Shown: in pieces, positions 8,804 to 15,199 of the stretch
Layout of the letters: each line of letters starts with the position of its first letter
Numbering within the stretch: position 1 is the stretch's first letter
Assembly (NCBI GenBank): GCA_013698195.1
Contig: JACCVK010000065.1
Span: forward strand, 1 to 18,695
From: Actinomycetota bacterium
Lineage (GTDB): Bacteria > Actinomycetota > Thermoleophilia > Gaiellales > Gaiellaceae
Direction of reading: 5' to 3'
Length of the DNA stretch: 18,695 nucleotides
Position numbers and translations under genes: made by a program
The notes under the pieces: generated by a model
Told to the model about the DNA's origin: nothing
Seen by the model: only the letters and a program-made list of their open reading frames with translations
Database searches by the model: none

Positions 8804-8809
8804 ATTGTA
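8804..8809 (-). promoter_or_regulatory. -10 box of pruA (leaderless)
   Basis: The minus strand reads TACAAT, one base from consensus and seven bases before ATG 8796. Bases 8808-8809 are shared with the plus-strand box TAAAGT of the divergent gene. Confidence 0.65.
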
Positions 8810-8813
8810 AAGT
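8808..8813 (+). promoter_or_regulatory. -10 box of the alkyltransferase gene (leaderless)
   Basis: TAAAGT lies nine bases before GTG 8823. It supports the long form of the alkyltransferase starting at 8823. It overlaps the TACAAT box of pruA on the other strand by two bases. Confidence 0.5.
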
Positions 8814-8822
8814 CGGACGGCG

Positions 8823-9506
8823 GTGCGGGCGGTACGAACGTGGTATGAGGTGGACGGCTGGGGCGAGGGCCAGCTCTGGACCGCGCCGAACGCGGTGCTT
8901 GCCCACGACTTCGAGTTCGGAGCCGGGCCGCGCGTCCGTCCGGCTTCCGCTGGCCCAGCTTCTTCTGGCCCCGCTTCTTCGAGCCCCGTTTCTTCTAGCC
9001 CGGCTTCTTCTGGCGCAGCCCGGGCCGGCGCAGATTCCTTCCGCGCAGCCTCCCCCATGGGGGGAACGAAGCCCCCTTCCGGCACCGTAGCTCTGAATCG
9101 CGCACAGGTGGATCACGACTTTGCGCCGATACGGCGCCAAAGCCCCGATGGGGTTGCGCTCGATCCGGACGACCTCGCGGAGCGCCTCGGAGCGTTTCTC
9201 GCGGGCGACGCGGTCGAGCTCGGCGACGTTCCGCTCGAGCTCGGCTCGGCAACTCCGTTCCAGCGGGACGTCACGCGAGCTTTGCGGGAAGTCCCGAGAG
9301 GCGAGGTCGTCACCTACGGCGAGCTCGCCGCCATCGCGGGGTACCGGGGAGCGCAGCGCGCGGTCGGGTCACTCTGCGCCGGAAATCGCTTCATGTTTCT
9401 CGTCCCCTGCCACCGTGTCGTCGCTGCGAGCGGGATTGGGCGCTACGGCCCGGCGGGCGTCGCCGTAAAGCGCCGTTTGCTCGCACTCGAGGGCGTCGAC
9501 CTGTGA
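8823..9506 (+). CDS. Methylated-DNA-[protein]-cysteine S-methyltransferase with long repeat linker
   Basis: O6-alkylguanine-DNA alkyltransferase removes an alkyl group from guanine onto its own cysteine in a single-use repair reaction. The C-terminal DNA-binding/active-site domain is clear (about residues 140-227): TPFQRDVTRALREVPRGEVV with TYGELAAIAGYRGAQRAVG, then the acceptor Cys196 in VPCHRVV. The N-terminal ~35 residues (TWYEVDGWGEGQLWTAPNAV) resemble the beta-strands of the usual N-domain. Between them is an Ala/Ser/Pro/Gly-rich stretch of about 70 residues that includes five ASSGP-like pentapeptides encoded by a 15-bp tandem repeat; most relatives have only a short loop there. GTG 8823 is supported by the TAAAGT box nine bases upstream; ATG 9058 would give only the C-domain. 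Its stop overlaps the whiA start (GTGA), implying translational coupling. Confidence 0.85.
   Translation: MRAVRTWYEVDGWGEGQLWTAPNAVLAHDFEFGAGPRVRPASAGPASSGPASSSPVSSSPASSGAARAGADSFRAASPMGGTKPPSGTVALNRAQVDHDFAPIRRQSPDGVALDPDDLAERLGAFLAGDAVELGDVPLELGSATPFQRDVTRALREVPRGEVVTYGELAAIAGYRGAQRAVGSLCAGNRFMFLVPCHRVVAASGIGRYGPAGVAVKRRLLALEGVDL
8943..9017 (+). repeat. Five-unit 15-bp tandem repeat inside the alkyltransferase gene
   Basis: Five units start at 8943, 8958, 8973, 8988 and 9003, each close to GCTTCTTCTGGCCCC, and encode ASAGP, ASSGP, ASSSP, VSSSP and ASSGA. The period is a multiple of three, so changes in copy number would keep the frame. The T-rich TCT/TTC codon choice contrasts with the surrounding G+C-rich coding. 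Confidence 0.9.
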
Positions 9507-10423
9507 GGGCGTCGGAGGACGTGCGCGAGGAGCTCGCCCAGATCTCGCCCGAACGCGCCTGCGACCGGCACGCGGAGCTCTCCGCGCTCTTTCACTCGGC
9601 TGGAAGCCTGCACCTGCGCGGCAGCGGTGACTGGGCACTGCATCTCGACGTTGCGAGCGGCGCGGTCGCCCGCCGCGCGTTTGCGCTGCTTCGGATCGAC
9701 GGGATCCGGTCGGAGCTCCGCACGTACCGTCGCCGAGCCTTCGACCGCGCGACGCGGTATCAGTTGCACCTCGAGGGCGGCGACAGGTCTCTCCAGGTGC
9801 TCGTTGCGGCAGGCGTCCTCGACGGACGGCACGCGCCACTCGAGTGTCCACCTAAGCGTGTCGTCGCACGCGCGTGTTGCCGTCGCGCGTATCTTCGCGG
9901 CGCGTTCCTCGGTGGCGGCACGCTTTCGAGCCGCCGCTCGTCCCACCTCGAGCTGCGAACTGCTTCATTGGCCGGAGCCTCGTTCCTTGTCGACGTCGCG
10001 CGTGCTGAAGGTGCTCGCGTGAGCGCGGTCGAGCGGCGCGGACAGGCCATCGCCTACGCAAAGGGCTGGGACGCGATCGAGTCGCTTCTCTCGCTCATGG
10101 GCGCCGCGGAAACGGTGCTCGCACTCGAGGAGCGCGCGGTCATCGCCGCGACGCGCGCACAGGCGAACCGCCTCGCAAATGCAGATCACGCAAACCTGGT
10201 GCGGACGAGCGACGCTGCGCAGGCCCAGCTTGCAGCCGCCGAGCGCCGCCGCGCCGAGGGCCGGCTCGACCGCCTCCCCCGTCCGTTGCAAGAAGCCGCG
10301 GAGCTGCGCCTGCGACACCCGACGAACTCGTTGCGCGAGCTCGCGGCACGCACCGATCCTCCGGCGAGCAAGGCAGCGATGCACCGTCGGCTGCGACGGA
10401 TCGAAGAGCTCGGATCCGCGTAG
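9503..10423 (+). CDS. whiA: DNA-binding protein WhiA
   Basis: WhiA is a conserved Gram-positive DNA-binding protein required for sporulation gene control in Streptomyces and linked to cell division in Bacillus. The 306-residue protein has the expected length and order. A degenerate LAGLIDADG homing-endonuclease-like fold comes first, with the second motif in RRAYLRGAFLGGGTLSS near residues 128-144. The family signature NRLANADHANLVRTSDAAQ follows, then a C-terminal helix-turn-helix (LPRPLQEAAELRLRHPTNSL and PASKAAMHRRLRRIEEL). The endonuclease catalytic acids are not conserved, as is usual in this family. GTG 9503 overlaps the upstream stop by four bases (GTGA). The usual upstream partners rapZ and yvcK are absent, while the downstream neighbour gap is as in many actinobacteria. 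Confidence 0.95.
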   Translation: MRASEDVREELAQISPERACDRHAELSALFHSAGSLHLRGSGDWALHLDVASGAVARRAFALLRIDGIRSELRTYRRRAFDRATRYQLHLEGGDRSLQVLVAAGVLDGRHAPLECPPKRVVARACCRRAYLRGAFLGGGTLSSRRSSHLELRTASLAGASFLVDVARAEGARVSAVERRGQAIAYAKGWDAIESLLSLMGAAETVLALEERAVIAATRAQANRLANADHANLVRTSDAAQAQLAAAERRRAEGRLDRLPRPLQEAAELRLRHPTNSLRELAARTDPPASKAAMHRRLRRIEELGSA

Positions 10424-10487
10424 CGGACACGGCTCGACCTCTCCGTTTACGAGGAAGCAGGCCAGGAAGCCCAGGCGGAGGCGGCGT

Positions 10488-10493
10488 TAGACT
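10488..10493 (+). promoter_or_regulatory. Possible -10 box of gap
   Basis: TAGACT in the 103-base whiA-gap gap would start a transcript near 10500 with a leader of about 27 bases containing the GGAGGG ribosome-binding site at 10514-10519, seven bases before ATG 10527. Unlike most promoters here this one would give a leadered mRNA. No -35 is evident, and no terminator or riboswitch-like structure is seen in the gap. Confidence 0.4.
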
Positions 10494-10526
10494 CGCCGCA
10501 CAACTGACGAGACGGAGGGTGGGTCA

Positions 10527-11525
10527 ATGGGGATTCGCGTCGGCATCAACGGGTTCGGCCGCATCGGCAGGAACTTCTTCCGGGCCCAGCACGCCCGCGG
10601 CTCGGATATCGAGGTCGTCGCGCTCAACGACCTCGGCGATGCGAAGACGATGGCGCATCTCCTCAAGTACGACTCCAACCTCGGGCCGTTCCCCGGAGAC
10701 GTCGAGGAAGGAGAGGGGGTCCTCCGTGCGGCTGGCGAGGAGGTGCAGGTCCTCTCAGAACGCGACCCCGCCGCGCTGCCCTGGGGCGACCGCGGGGTGG
10801 ATGTCGTGCTCGAGTCCACCGGGTTCTTCACCGATCGCGATGGTGCGGGGAAGCATCTGGCAGCCGGTGCGAAGAAGGTCGTGATCTCCGCGCCGGCCAC
10901 CGATCCTGACATCACGATCGTCCTCGGGGTCAACGACGATGCCTACGACCCGGAATCGCACGACATCGTCTCGAACGCGTCGTGCACGACGAACTGCGTC
11001 GCCCCCATGGCCAAGGTCCTCCACGAGCTCGGAGTCATCGAGACCGGCTTCATGACGACGATCCACGCGTACACGCAGGACCAGGGTCTACAGGACATGC
11101 CGCATAGCGACCTCCGGCGGGCGCGGGCGGCCGCGATCAACCTCATCCCGACATCGACCGGCGCGGCGAAGGCAATCGGGCTCGTGCTCCCGGAGCTCCA
11201 GGGGAAGGTCGACGGGATCGCCGTCCGCGCCCCGGTGGCTACGGGCTCGCTCACCGACCTCGTAGTCCTGCTCGGCCGGGAGACGAGCGTCGAGGAGGTC
11301 AACGACGCGTTCAGGGCCGCCGCAGACGGGACGCTCGACGGCATTCTCCAGTACACCGAGGATCCGATCGTCTCCACGGACATCAACGAGTCCCCGTACT
11401 CGTGCATCTACGACAGCCAGCTCACGATGGTGCAGGGCGCCTCCGTGAAGGTCTTCGGCTGGTACGACAACGAATGGGGCTACTCGTGCCGGCTGGTCGA
11501 CCTCATCGGCAGGCTTCTGCCGTGA
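10527..11525 (+). CDS. gap: Glyceraldehyde-3-phosphate dehydrogenase, type I
   Basis: This enzyme oxidises and phosphorylates glyceraldehyde 3-phosphate to 1,3-bisphosphoglycerate with NAD+, in cytoplasmic glycolysis, and runs in reverse in gluconeogenesis. The 332-residue protein is full length. It shows the Rossmann start GINGFGRIGRN, the acidic residue in VALNDL that favours NAD over NADP, the catalytic Cys153 in SNASCTTNC, and the catalytic-domain motifs TTIHAYTQDQ, LIPTSTGAAKAIG and the C-terminal WYDNEWGYSCR. ATG 10527 has a strong GGAGGG Shine-Dalgarno seven bases upstream. It is followed after 42 bases by pgk in the same direction, the usual actinobacterial order. Confidence 0.98.
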   Translation: MGIRVGINGFGRIGRNFFRAQHARGSDIEVVALNDLGDAKTMAHLLKYDSNLGPFPGDVEEGEGVLRAAGEEVQVLSERDPAALPWGDRGVDVVLESTGFFTDRDGAGKHLAAGAKKVVISAPATDPDITIVLGVNDDAYDPESHDIVSNASCTTNCVAPMAKVLHELGVIETGFMTTIHAYTQDQGLQDMPHSDLRRARAAAINLIPTSTGAAKAIGLVLPELQGKVDGIAVRAPVATGSLTDLVVLLGRETSVEEVNDAFRAAADGTLDGILQYTEDPIVSTDINESPYSCIYDSQLTMVQGASVKVFGWYDNEWGYSCRLVDLIGRLLP

Positions 11526-11567
11526 AGGCCTCGAGATCCACGACGGGCTCCTGGTGCCGGGACAGGA

Positions 11568-12611
11568 GTGACTAAGCCGCGCTCCGTCCGCGAAGCGGAC
11601 GTTGCCGGGTTGCGAGTCCTCGTGCGCGCAGACCTCAACGTTCCGCTCGAGGACGGTGAGGTTGCAGACGACACTCGGATTCGCGCCGCGTTGCCGACGC
11701 TCGAGCTGCTTCTCGAGCGAGACGTCGCCGAGGTCGCGGTCTGCTCGCATCTCGGCCGGCCGAACGGCGAGGACCCTGCGTTTCGCATGGAGCCAGTCGC
11801 CGCACGTCTCCGCGAGCTGCTGCCGCATGATCGCCTCGAGGTGCTCGAGAACACGCGCTTCGACCCAGGCGAGACGGAGAACGATCTCGAGAGCGCCCAG
11901 CGTCTTGCTGATGGCCGCGATCTGTTCGTGAACGACGCCTTCGGCTCGGCGCATCGCGCGCATGCGTCGACCGTCGGCGTCGCGAAGCTGCTCCCCGCCT
12001 ATGCAGGACTCCTGCTCGAGCGGGAGCTCGAGATGCTCGGGCGCTTGCTGGGCGAGGTCGACCGTCCGTTCGTCCTCGTGGCGGGCGGCGCGAAGGTCGA
12101 GGACAAGCTCGGCGTGCTCGCGAAGCTCGGCGCTCGCGCCGACGCCGTCCTCGTGGGAGGAAAGATGGCCGAAGAGCTGCGCGGGAGCGACTCTTTGCCG
12201 TTCGAAGCCGTTCTCCCCTCAGACGTCGTGGCCGCCTCCGCGTTCGAGGCGGATGCGGAAGTGCAGACGACTTCGTCCGACTCCGTACCCGACGGCTGGC
12301 TCGGACTCGACATCGGCCCGGAGACGAGAGAGCGCTTCGCCACCGAGATCCGTGGGGCCCGTACGGTGTTTTGGAACGGGCCGATGGGCGTGTTCGAGTG
12401 GGCGCGCTTCGCGGAGGGGACGAAAGCTGTAGCTCTAGCCGTGGCCGCCGTCGAGGGCTACACGGTCGTCGGCGGAGGCGACTCTGTTCGCGCGATCGAG
12501 GAGCTCGGTCTCGCCGAGCGGATCTCCTGGGCGTCGACCGGCGGCGGCGCCTCGCTCGAGCTGCTCGAGGGGAAGGAGCTCCCGGGCGTGGCGGCGATCC
12601 CCGCCGCGTAG
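11568..12611 (+). CDS. pgk: Phosphoglycerate kinase, compact form
   Basis: Pgk transfers the acyl phosphate of 1,3-bisphosphoglycerate to ADP, an ATP-yielding step of glycolysis. All key motifs are visible: VLVRADLNVPL (Arg20, Asp22, Asn24), SHLGRP, VLENTRFDPGE, NDAFGSAHRAHAS, the nucleotide-binding GGAKVEDKLGVL, DIGPET, WNGPMGVFEW, GGGDS and STGGGASLELLEGKELPGV. At 347 residues it is about 40 shorter than the common 385-395. The losses fall before VLENTRF in the N-domain and after VGGKMAEEL in the C-domain, both outside the catalytic motifs. GTG 11568 is the only reasonable start, although no well-spaced Shine-Dalgarno is visible (AGGAG abuts the start). It probably shares the gap transcript. 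It ends six bases before the convergent S9 peptidase gene. Confidence 0.95.
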   Translation: MTKPRSVREADVAGLRVLVRADLNVPLEDGEVADDTRIRAALPTLELLLERDVAEVAVCSHLGRPNGEDPAFRMEPVAARLRELLPHDRLEVLENTRFDPGETENDLESAQRLADGRDLFVNDAFGSAHRAHASTVGVAKLLPAYAGLLLERELEMLGRLLGEVDRPFVLVAGGAKVEDKLGVLAKLGARADAVLVGGKMAEELRGSDSLPFEAVLPSDVVAASAFEADAEVQTTSSDSVPDGWLGLDIGPETRERFATEIRGARTVFWNGPMGVFEWARFAEGTKAVALAVAAVEGYTVVGGGDSVRAIEELGLAERISWASTGGGASLELLEGKELPGVAAIPAA

Positions 12612-12617
12612 CCCGGA

Positions 12618-14447
12618 TCAGACGACAGCAGCCGCCCGCACGCCGGGAACGTGACGTGCGAGGAAGTCGAGCACCTTCGACACCTGCCGCACCCGCTCGT
12701 CCACGTCGAACGACCCGTGCCCGGTCTCGAAGACGTACACCTCGTGTGGATGATCGCGCGCCGCGAGCTTCTCGACATAGCGCATCGCCTGCCGGTACGG
12801 GCAACGGCTGTCGTTTCGGCCGATGATGAAGAGCACCGGGACGCGGACGTCGTCCGCGAAGTTGATCGCATTTCGGTCGCGCATCAGCTCTGGGACGTCC
12901 TTCGGCTCGCACCCGCCGAGGAGCGCTCGGTCGTACGCCTGTAGAAGCGGCGAGAGCTCCTCGTAACCGTCGGCGTAGTCGCCGACGGGCACACCCGCCA
13001 CTCCGCAGGCCCACAGCTCCGGATGCTTGCCGAGCTCGAGGAGCGTCACGTAGCCACCCCACGAGTGACCGGCGACGACGGCGCGCCCGGGGTCGGCGAT
13101 GCCACGCTCGACGAGATCGCGGAGGCCGGCGTTCACGTCTTCGAGCTCGGGACCGCCGATGTTTCCGATCAGCGTGTCGCGCCACTCGCGTCCGTATCCG
13201 ATCGACCCGCGGTAGTTGACCATGCCGACGGCGAAGCCGGCGTCGACGTATGCCTGCACCTCCGGCTGCCAACGGTCGAGATCGAGCCAGGTCGGGCCAC
13301 CGTGGACGAACATCAGCACCGGAAACGGGCCGCCAGAGTCGTCCGGAGTGACGAAGAAGCCGTGCACCCGCTGTCCGTCGAGATTCTCGAAGTGCCAAGA
13401 CTGATACGGGCGCCCCGCAGGACCGAAACCGTCCTCGGGCGGCAGGAGCTCCGAGCCCTTGTCGTCGAAGACGAGTCGCTGGCGGTGTCCCTGCTCGTGC
13501 AGGAACCACACGCGCCCGTCGGGGCGGACGCGTGCCTTCCATACGTATCCGGGCTCGCTCGGGATCGGGTCGAGCGAGCCGGACGCGAGTTCGTAGCGGT
13601 ACAGGCGAGACCTGCCCTCGAACGTGTTCTGAAGCAGCAGCGCCGACCCGTCGGGCCACCAGTCCTGCGGGGACGCGCCGCCCTCGAGCTCGAGCGCAAG
13701 GTTTGTCCGCTCACCGGTTGCGAGATCCCAGATGCCAGGGCGCTCGTCGCCTGCGAGCTCATGCTCGAACGCGAGGCGCTGGTCGCCTGCGACCGGAGAC
13801 CAGCACCTTGCGTGCAGCGACATTCCCTCGTCGATCAGCTCGCCGGCTGTTTCGCCCAAGCGCGGATCGATCACCCGGAGCGCCGGGTGAATCAGGTCGC
13901 CGTGCTCGGCATGCTCCAGGCAGAGGAGTAAGCCGTCGGACGAGAGCCCGCCGCGGACGAAACCTTCCCCCTCGGCGCCACCGATCTGGACGGACTCGGA
14001 CGAGCGCTGGATCTCGCGCGCCGCTGCTCCGTCCAGCGAGACGTAGATCGCGAATCCATCCCGACCGCTGATCCCGGCCACGACGATCCCGGGCGCCTGC
14101 GCGAGACCCTCGTTCCAGCCGTGCGGAACACCATCCAGGAACGGCCGCGTCTCGCCTCCGTGGAAAGGTTGCACGAGCCAGCGACCCGACTCGTCACCGG
14201 TCTCGTCCTGGAACCAGAGCACGCCCTCGCCGTCCAAGGTGGGCACCCCGTCGAGCAGTCCGACCGGATGATCCGTCACCTGGCGACGCAGTCCCGTTGC
14301 GAGGTCCCAGGCATGTACCTGCCAGACCACCGCCTCGTTCGACGTGTAGACGACGCGATCGGGCGCGTGAGGCGACCACTCGGGCAGGTAGGTCAGGCGG
14401 GCGCGAAAGCGCTGCTCCCAAGGCTCAGTCGCTCCCGCGTCGCTCAT
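12618..14447 (-). CDS. S9-family (prolyl-oligopeptidase-like) serine peptidase
   Basis: This 609-residue cytoplasmic protein has the two-part layout of S9 peptidases (acylaminoacyl-peptidase/DPP type). An N-terminal beta-propeller of about 350 residues carries repeated blade motifs (IWDLATGERT, YRYELASG, VWKARVRPDGRVWFL). A C-terminal alpha/beta-hydrolase follows, with oxyanion region FVHGGPTW, nucleophile Ser462 in AGHSWGGY, Asp546 in IIGRNDSRCP and His578 in ETGHGSF, so the catalytic triad is complete. There is no signal peptide. Such enzymes trim short peptides; the precise specificity cannot be read. It lies on the strand opposite to the glycolytic genes, between pgk and tpiA. ATG 14447 is preceded eight bases upstream by TAGCCT, suggesting a leaderless mRNA divergent from tpiA. 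Confidence 0.92.
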   Translation of the reverse strand: MSDAGATEPWEQRFRARLTYLPEWSPHAPDRVVYTSNEAVVWQVHAWDLATGLRRQVTDHPVGLLDGVPTLDGEGVLWFQDETGDESGRWLVQPFHGGETRPFLDGVPHGWNEGLAQAPGIVVAGISGRDGFAIYVSLDGAAAREIQRSSESVQIGGAEGEGFVRGGLSSDGLLLCLEHAEHGDLIHPALRVIDPRLGETAGELIDEGMSLHARCWSPVAGDQRLAFEHELAGDERPGIWDLATGERTNLALELEGGASPQDWWPDGSALLLQNTFEGRSRLYRYELASGSLDPIPSEPGYVWKARVRPDGRVWFLHEQGHRQRLVFDDKGSELLPPEDGFGPAGRPYQSWHFENLDGQRVHGFFVTPDDSGGPFPVLMFVHGGPTWLDLDRWQPEVQAYVDAGFAVGMVNYRGSIGYGREWRDTLIGNIGGPELEDVNAGLRDLVERGIADPGRAVVAGHSWGGYVTLLELGKHPELWACGVAGVPVGDYADGYEELSPLLQAYDRALLGGCEPKDVPELMRDRNAINFADDVRVPVLFIIGRNDSRCPYRQAMRYVEKLAARDHPHEVYVFETGHGSFDVDERVRQVSKVLDFLARHVPGVRAAAVV

Positions 14448-14455
14448 CGAGCGCG

Positions 14456-14461
14456 AGGCTA
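14456..14461 (-). promoter_or_regulatory. -10 box of the S9 peptidase gene (leaderless)
   Basis: The minus strand reads TAGCCT, eight bases before ATG 14447, with no Shine-Dalgarno between. The divergent tpiA box begins 16 bases away, so any -35 contacts of the two promoters would overlap. Confidence 0.45.
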
Positions 14462-14477
14462 ACAGTCGCCCTTCGCC

Positions 14478-14483
14478 TAAGAT
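14478..14483 (+). promoter_or_regulatory. -10 box of tpiA (leaderless)
   Basis: TAAGAT lies eight bases before GTG 14492, which matches the conserved TpiA N-terminus. No Shine-Dalgarno is present. It would give tpiA-gpmI its own promoter, separate from gap-pgk. Confidence 0.55.
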
Positions 14484-14491
14484 CGCGCGTC

Positions 14492-15199
14492 GTGCTGATC
14501 GCCGGCAACTGGAAGATGTTCAAAGGAGCGCACGAGGCGCGGCAGTTCGCGACGACCATCCGGCATCTGCCCGAGCGGATGGCCGGCGTCGACGTCGTCG
14601 TCTGCCCGCCGTGGACGTCGCTCGAAGCGACGATCGCGGGTCTCGGGAAGAGTGCAGTGCGCGTCTATGCGCAAAACGTCCATTGGGAACTCGAAGGCCC
14701 ATTCACGGGCGAGGCGTCGGCACCGATGTTGCTCGAGCTCGGGGTGACGGGAGCCCTCGTCGGCCACTCGGAGCGGCGGCAGTACTTCGGCGAAACGGAC
14801 GAGACGGTCCGGCTCCGCGCCGAGAGCGCGCTCGAAGCCGGGCTCGCAGTGATCGCCTGCGTCGGCGAGACGGCAGACGAGCGACAAGCCGGCGAGATGC
14901 AGCAGGTCCTCGAGCGCCAGGTCTCGGTGCTCCCGCGCCATGAGCGGCTCGTCATCGCCTATGAGCCCGTGTGGGCGATCGGCACCGGGCTGACGGCCAC
15001 GCCCGACCTCGCGCAGGAGGCCCACTCGTTCGTCAGATCCCTGCACGACGCGCCCGTGCTCTACGGCGGTTCCGTCAAGCCCGAGAACGCCGCGGGACTT
15101 CTTGCCCAGCCCGACGTGGACGGCGCGCTCGTCGGCGGCGCATCCCTCGATGCGCTCGACTTCGAGGCGATCTGCCAGGCCGCAGCGCAAGCCGCGTGA
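14492..15199 (+). CDS. tpiA: Triose-phosphate isomerase, short form
   Basis: TpiA interconverts dihydroxyacetone phosphate and glyceraldehyde 3-phosphate in the cytoplasm. The 235-residue (beta/alpha)8 protein carries the catalytic Lys8 in AGNWKMFKG, His92 in VGHSERRQ, Glu158 in IAYEPVWAIGTG, and the phosphate-binding LYGGSVKP and GALVGGASL. It is about 15-20 residues shorter than the usual 250-255. After loop 6 (TATPDLAQEAHSFVRSL) it passes almost directly to the next strand (HDAPVLYGGS), dropping the end of helix 6 and the loop found in most relatives. GTG 14492 is fixed by the conserved N-terminus. Its TGA overlaps the gpmI start by four bases (GTGA). It is separated from pgk by the oppositely oriented S9 peptidase gene. 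Confidence 0.96.
   Translation: MLIAGNWKMFKGAHEARQFATTIRHLPERMAGVDVVVCPPWTSLEATIAGLGKSAVRVYAQNVHWELEGPFTGEASAPMLLELGVTGALVGHSERRQYFGETDETVRLRAESALEAGLAVIACVGETADERQAGEMQQVLERQVSVLPRHERLVIAYEPVWAIGTGLTATPDLAQEAHSFVRSLHDAPVLYGGSVKPENAAGLLAQPDVDGALVGGASLDALDFEAICQAAAQAA

Noticed and set aside
8943..9017. Short tandem repeats considered as a CRISPR array
   Set aside because: The 15-bp units are directly adjacent with no spacers and are in frame within a gene.
9058..9506. Start of the alkyltransferase at ATG 9058
   Set aside because: It would remove N-domain-like residues, and the TAAAGT box at 8808 favours GTG 8823. It remains possible.
10424..10526. Riboswitch or attenuator in the whiA-gap gap
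   Set aside because: No convincing paired structure or known aptamer consensus is visible; only a possible -10 box and a ribosome-binding site.
11635..13659. 674-residue minus-strand open frame across pgk and the S9 peptidase
   Set aside because: It overlaps two well-identified genes, one of them in another frame on the same strand, and has a highly biased Arg/Ser/Pro composition.
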